From contig CAKZGB010000019.1 in the NCBI GenBank assembly GCA_936911875.1, positions 48,568 through 112,567 on the forward strand: a stretch of 64,000 nucleotides of DNA, given 5' to 3'. Below are positions 60,695 to 64,000 of this stretch, piece after piece. The stretch's first letter is position 1, and the number at the start of each line of letters is the position of its first letter. Source of the stretch: an uncultured Lysobacteraceae bacterium (lineage in GTDB: Bacteria; Pseudomonadota; Gammaproteobacteria; Xanthomonadales; Xanthomonadaceae). Position numbers and translations under genes: made by a program. The notes beneath the pieces are model-generated. The model had not been told where the DNA came from, did not search any database, and was given only the letters and a program-made list of their open reading frames with translations.

Positions 60695-61321
60695 ATGTTT
60701 TCCCTGCAGACGATTTTCGGTTCCGGCAAACAATTCTTTGATTTGTTGGATGAAGCAGCGGATGCCGCGCACGAAAGCACCAAGGCCCTGGTCGCCTTGC
60801 TGAAGGATCCGAGCGCAGTGCCGGCACTGGACGCCTTCAAACTGGCGCGTCAACGCGAGCGCATCGCGTCCGACAAAATCAATCACGCCTTGGTCGATAG
60901 CTTTATCACTCCGATCGAGCGCGAAGACATTGAGTCGCTGGGCTCGGCGCTGTACAAAATCCCCAAGCAAGTCGAACGCTTCGCAGACCGCTACGACCTT
61001 GCCCGTCATCATCTGACCGATATCGACTTTGCACCGCGTGGCGTGATGCTCGAGCAAGCGGCCGGTGTCGTAGTAGAGATGGTGAAAGAGCTGCGTTCCA
61101 TGCGCATCGAAGAGATGAGCAAGTTGAACGAGCGTCTGCGCGTGCTCGAGGCCGAGGCCGATCGCCTTCTGCTGGAAATGCATCGCGAACTCTATTCCGG
61201 CAAGCTCGACGCCGCCGATATGTTCCTGCTCAACGGGTTCTTCGAGATTCTGGAAAAGGCCATCGACCGCTGCCGCGAGGCCGGCGTTGTTGCGTATCAA
61301 ATCGTCCTAAAGAACTCCTGA
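60695..61321 (+). CDS. DUF47 family PhoU-like protein
   Basis: This 208-aa, all-helical protein of the DUF47/TIGR00153 family is related to PhoU. It shows the start FGSGKQFFDLLDEAADAAHES, the DKINHALVDSFITPIEREDIESL metal-site motif and the late DAADMFLLNGFFEILEKAIDRC. These proteins accompany and probably control PiT phosphate transporters. The PiT gene follows 10 bases later, so the two form an operon. No ribosome site is evident before the ATG. Confidence 0.93.
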   Translation: MFSLQTIFGSGKQFFDLLDEAADAAHESTKALVALLKDPSAVPALDAFKLARQRERIASDKINHALVDSFITPIEREDIESLGSALYKIPKQVERFADRYDLARHHLTDIDFAPRGVMLEQAAGVVVEMVKELRSMRIEEMSKLNERLRVLEAEADRLLLEMHRELYSGKLDAADMFLLNGFFEILEKAIDRCREAGVVAYQIVLKNS

Positions 61322-61331
61322 GGTCACATCC

Positions 61332-62456
61332 ATGTTGACCCTCCTGTTGCTGGTGATCTTCGCCGCGCTGGCGTTCGAGTTCATCAACGGCTTTCACGAT
61401 ACCGCCAACTCGATCGCAACCGTTGTTGCCACCAAGGTGCTGAGCCCGGGCAAGGCGGTGATGCTCGCAGCCACGATGAACCTGTTCGGCGCCTTCTTCG
61501 GCACGGCAGTGGCCAAAACAATTTCGTCCGGCCTGATCGACACCGAAGTCGTTCAAGTCACCTCGCAAGTCATCCTCTGCGCGCTGATGGGCGGCATCAC
61601 CTGGAACCTGATCACCTGGTGGTTGGGTCTGCCCTCTTCCTCATCGCACGCACTGATCGGCGGTCTGTGTGGCGCCGCTCTGTCGGCCTCTAACTTCAAT
61701 TGGCACGCCCTAATTTGGGCACAATCCAGTGGCGAAGGCTGGACCCACAACAAGGGCCTTCTCTGGAAAGTAGTCGTCCCGATGGTCTCATCACCCATTG
61801 CCGGATTCCTGCTCGGCATCCTGATTCTCGGATTGCTGTACGCGCTCATTGCAGGCCTTAGCAAACTGGGTGGCCCCATCAGTCGCCTGGCCCGCCCCCG
61901 CTGGGTCAACGCCATCTTCGGGAAGGCGCAGCTGGCCTCCGCCGCCTACATGGGTTTCGCGCATGGCAGCAATGACGCACAAAAAACCATGGGCATCATT
62001 GCACTGGCCCTGTTCGGCGCCCAATCCGCCGGCACCTTGAACGACCTGCCCGCATGGCTCTCGTTCCTGCATCCGAGCAGCACCAGCGGCGAACACATCG
62101 ACGCGTGGATCATCACCACTTGCGCCCTCGTCATGGCCGCAGGCACCGCCACCGGCGGCTGGCGCATCATCAAGACCTTGGGCCACAAGATGGTCAAGCT
62201 GCAGCCCATCGACGGCTTCGCCGCAGAAACCGCTTCGGCCACCATCCTGGTCACCGCCGCACATTTCGGCATGCCGGTCTCCACCACCCATAGCATCTCC
62301 ACCGCCATCATGGGCGTGGGCTTCGGCAAGAACCCGCGCGCACTCAAGATCACGGTGATTGAGCGCATCATCTGGGCATGGATTTTGACCATCCCTGCAG
62401 CGGCAGGTGTGGCCTACGTGCTCTACAAGATCGTTGCCAACTTAGGCTGGGCGTAA
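61332..62456 (+). CDS. pit: inorganic phosphate transporter, PiT family
   Basis: PiT proteins move metal-phosphate with protons across the inner membrane at low affinity. The 374-aa protein has about ten helices and the two PiT signatures: FEFINGFHDTANSIATVVAT at the N-terminus and GFAHGSNDAQKTMGIIAL in the second half, plus LGLPSSSSHALIGGLCG and MPVSTTHSISTAIMG. GAGG lies 8 bases upstream of the ATG. It is co-transcribed with the DUF47 gene and is shorter than E. coli PitA (499 aa), as is usual for the DUF47-linked type. Confidence 0.94.
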   Translation: MLTLLLLVIFAALAFEFINGFHDTANSIATVVATKVLSPGKAVMLAATMNLFGAFFGTAVAKTISSGLIDTEVVQVTSQVILCALMGGITWNLITWWLGLPSSSSHALIGGLCGAALSASNFNWHALIWAQSSGEGWTHNKGLLWKVVVPMVSSPIAGFLLGILILGLLYALIAGLSKLGGPISRLARPRWVNAIFGKAQLASAAYMGFAHGSNDAQKTMGIIALALFGAQSAGTLNDLPAWLSFLHPSSTSGEHIDAWIITTCALVMAAGTATGGWRIIKTLGHKMVKLQPIDGFAAETASATILVTAAHFGMPVSTTHSISTAIMGVGFGKNPRALKITVIERIIWAWILTIPAAAGVAYVLYKIVANLGWA

Positions 62457-62479
62457 ACCATTCCTACGTTTTCGGGGCG

Positions 62480-62884
62480 CTAGAGATTCTGCGCCATGGC
62501 CCGGCGCGCCGACTCCAGCAAAAAGCCCGAGCGCGTCTTACCCCGTGCGGACGCGTAGGCATCGATCTCTTCCAACGCTTTGACCGGCAAGGTGATATTG
62601 ATCTTTTTCGAGGGCCCCAACAGCCGCTCGACATTGACATCAATGACGGTCCACAACGTGACGTCGGAATAGTCAGGATCGACACGATACTCGCCGATGC
62701 TCAGTTGAGTCGGCAGCGATCCCTGCTCATTAACCAGATCCTCTACCGAGAGGTCAATTGCCGTCTTGGCGTTCTCAATGGCGTCTTCGATGGAATCCCC
62801 CGCACTGAAGCACCCCGGCAAGCCCGGAACCGTGACCCCAAAGGTCTGGCCGTCGTCACTATCCAAAGCCGCTACAAATTTCAT
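62480..62884 (-). CDS. hicB: HicB family antitoxin
   Basis: This 134-aa antitoxin has the HicB N-terminal partial RNase-H-like domain (FGVTVPGLPGCFSAGDSIEDAIENAKTAI) and a C-terminal DNA-binding part of ribbon-helix-helix type (KINITLPVKALEEIDAYASARGKTRSGFL). It neutralises HicA and represses the operon. GGAG is 8 bases upstream of the ATG. It follows hicA with a 1-base gap. Confidence 0.92.
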   Translation of the reverse strand: MKFVAALDSDDGQTFGVTVPGLPGCFSAGDSIEDAIENAKTAIDLSVEDLVNEQGSLPTQLSIGEYRVDPDYSDVTLWTVIDVNVERLLGPSKKINITLPVKALEEIDAYASARGKTRSGFLLESARRAMAQNL

Positions 62885-62885
62885 A

Positions 62886-63092
62886 TCAAGGTCTCCAAAT
62901 CAGGCCGGCCTGCCGACCAATCGCCCGAACTGTGCCTAGGGGCAAATCCTTGCGGGGATGAGGAACGATCACATGCCCCGCTCGGCCAGGGTGTTTGAAC
63001 TTTACGTGTGAGCCATTGACGCTCACGCCTCGCCAGCCATCCAGTTCAAGTAACCGTATTAAGTCCCGGCTATTGGTAGGTATAGTACCCAC
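62886..63092 (-). CDS. hicA: HicA family toxin (mRNA interferase)
   Basis: HicA is a small dsRBD-like ribonuclease that cuts mRNA when free of HicB. The 68-aa frame shows RDLIRLLELDGWRGVSVNGSH with the catalytic His, then VKFKHPGRAGHVIVPHPRKDL, all family hallmarks. The start at 63092 is GTG; the family usually begins near the NSRDLI segment, so the first few residues are uncertain and the true start may be a nearby non-ATG codon. It lies upstream of hicB, the standard order. Confidence 0.9.
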   Translation of the reverse strand: MGTIPTNSRDLIRLLELDGWRGVSVNGSHVKFKHPGRAGHVIVPHPRKDLPLGTVRAIGRQAGLIWRP

Positions 63093-63430
63093 TGCTATCA
63101 GCTCCAGTCAAGAAGCCCGATCATGCGTGGGGTGTGGATATTCAGGCCGGTAATCTACGGCCTTCGCTGACGAGGTGAGCCGTAATGGCGCCCTCTGGCA
63201 CGCGAATTGGTTCAGCGCTTCGGCAATTCAGAATAGACCGCTCTTGTACCGAGTGCGAATCAGCTGATCGGTTGTCATATCAGGTCCTACTGGACTTGCA
63301 CCTTAAGCTGAAAATGGCCGCAGACAGTCTTGAAATGTGTCTCCCCTTTGGAGATGCTGGGGTAATGCCCCCTAAAAACCAGTGACGCCAGAAGTGGAAT
63401 TTTCTAATACCCTTACGTTAGGAGATTCCC
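63093..63430. other. 338-bp region between hicA and the IS fragment without a supported gene
   Basis: I see no recognisable gene. A 66-codon frame at 63185-63385 has no known motif or ribosome site. The stretch from ~63390 (AGTGGAATTTTC...) to the orfA ATG, including TTAGGAGATTCCC as ribosome site, may hold the left end of the IS element, but no matching right end is in the window. Confidence 0.5.
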
Positions 63431-63697
63431 ATGAAAAAATCGCGATTCACCGACAGCCAGATCCTTGGCTTTCTCAAGCAAAACGAGTCCGGCGTGCCGG
63501 TTCCCGAGCTCTGCCGCCAACACGGCTTCAGCTCGGCCATGTTCTACAAGTGGCGTAGTAAGTTCGGAGGTATGGACGCGTCCATGATGGGGCGTCTGAA
63601 GGAGCTCGAAGATGAAAATCGCCGGCTCAAGAAGATGTATGCCGAGGCCCAGATGAGCGCCGATGTGCTGAAGGAAGCGCTCGCAAAAAAATGGTAA
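63431..63697 (+). CDS. IS3 family transposase OrfA
   Basis: This 88-aa protein has an HTH_Tnp_1 helix-turn-helix (SRFTDSQILGFLKQNESGVP, then ELCRQHGFSSAMFYKWRSKFGG) and a leucine-zipper helix (LKELEDENRRLKKMYAEAQM). It is closest to the IS407 group. AGGAG precedes the ATG. OrfA binds the IS ends and, fused to OrfB by -1 frameshifting, forms the transposase. Confidence 0.93.
   Translation: MKKSRFTDSQILGFLKQNESGVPVPELCRQHGFSSAMFYKWRSKFGGMDASMMGRLKELEDENRRLKKMYAEAQMSADVLKEALAKKW
63685..63691 (+). other. A7 slippery site for -1 frameshifting between orfA and orfB
   Basis: Seven A's are followed by TGG TAA in the orfA frame. The orfB frame is -1 relative to orfA, as in IS3-family elements that make an OrfAB fusion this way. 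Confidence 0.7.
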
Positions 63698-63948
63698 GGC
63701 CATCTCAACGCCGTGAGATGGCCAAATGGGCAGTCACCGAGCGCCGCATGTCCGTATCAAGTGCCTGCTCGGCATTTGGAATCAGCGAGACCTGCTACCG
63801 CTACATCGCAAAGCAAAGCGACGAGAACGTCTTGATTGCGGATTGGCTGGAGCGACTAACCACCGCGTATCGAACATGGGGCTTCAAGCTTTGTTACCTG
63901 CATCTGCGCAATGTGAAGGGGTTTCCATGGAACCACAAGCGGGTGTGA
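63691..63948 (+). pseudogene. IS3 family transposase OrfB, truncated
   Basis: The ~85 codons show the IS407-type OrfB N-terminus (MAKWAVTERRMSVSSACSAF, GISETCYRY, TTAYRTWGFKLCYLHLR...WNHKRV). An intact OrfB continues here with VYRIYRELELNLR and the DDE domain. Instead a TGA follows KRV, and the next 50 bases match no OrfB frame. The element is broken by deletion, recombination or another insertion at about 63945. It should not transpose on its own. Confidence 0.85.
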
Positions 63949-64000
63949 CGTTACCCCAATCTGAGTAGCGCTTGTTCTAGAGTCCAACTGAGAATGTATC

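Larger units (their letters stand above)
63431..63948 (+). mobile_element. truncated IS3-family (IS407-like) insertion sequence
   Basis: orfA is intact and orfB stops after ~85 codons, with no catalytic DDE domain before the window ends. The two frames are joined by an A7 slippery run. The left terminal repeat may lie a few tens of bases upstream; it was not defined. Confidence 0.85.

Noticed and set aside
63185..63385. 66-codon frame between hicA and the IS fragment
   Set aside because: There is no ribosome site or family similarity, and it lies in a likely recombined region. I could not support it as a gene.

Overview
The window is a continuous stretch of housekeeping chromosome from a gammaproteobacterium, most likely of the order Lysobacterales (Xanthomonadales). 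That placement is my inference. It rests on gene order I recognise from Xanthomonas/Lysobacter-type genomes (cytochrome c4, two tandem dsbA genes, an EEP nuclease, slt, cca; rpsU-yqeY-dnaG; a full cox/cta cluster), on moderately high GC, and on gene-end repeats of the kind that clutter those genomes. No tRNA, rRNA, CRISPR array or prophage was seen. Most of the window is core genome; only the right edge (HicAB and an IS3-family fragment) looks accessory.

Layout. 1-6.2 kb: end of a cytochrome c4 gene, two DsbA oxidoreductases (one with a plain signal peptide, one a lipoprotein), an EEP-family hydrolase, a lytic transglycosylase and the CCA-adding enzyme. 6.2-10 kb (minus): tsaD, a FolM-like reductase, folB, a MidA-type methyltransferase and a VanZ protein, all joined by 4-base overlaps. 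10-12.7 kb: rpsU-yqeY-dnaG, a macromolecular-synthesis operon without rpoD, with a leader palindrome and an internal terminator. 12.7-16.4 kb: DUF421, S9 peptidase, GNAT, DUF1275. 16.4-24.8 kb (minus): coxB-coxA-(45-aa membrane protein)-ctaG-coxC, surf1, an Sco-like protein, ctaA and ctaB, which together make, metallate and haem-load an aa3-type cytochrome c oxidase. A DUF2909 gene lies inside this cluster but is inverted.

24.9-34.8 kb: putA lacking the DNA-binding domain, a FadL porin, a rhomboid protease, and gpmI-envC-ctp. 34.9-46.6 kb: a VNG-repeat secreted protein, an M28 peptidase, MAPEG, a 2OG-Fe dioxygenase, LPS genes (waaA, lpxL-like, O-antigen ligase-like, GT4), a zf-CHCC protein, pirin, YceI, a RutE-like nitroreductase and an ELM1-family protein. 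46.6-54 kb: glnE, trhO and the cytochrome bd operon cydP-cydA-cydB-cydX-ybgE-like. 54-58.2 kb: an envelope and copper group (SodC, lipoproteins, DUF2946, TonB-dependent copper receptor). 58.2-62.5 kb: a lipoprotein, an unknown protein, an SGNH hydrolase, and a DUF47-PiT phosphate uptake pair with a candidate Pho box. 62.5-64 kb: HicAB and a truncated IS3-family (IS407-like) element.

The most unusual structure is non-coding. Between the converging DUF2909 and coxC genes lie several copies of one composite module (GC-rich core, tandem AAATC/AAAAATC heptamers, intrinsic terminator hairpin), in both orientations and each starting within a few bases of a stop codon. A second, differently built inverted-repeat array separates cydB from cydX. 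These look like families of gene-end repeat cassettes. No convincing new protein-based system was found.
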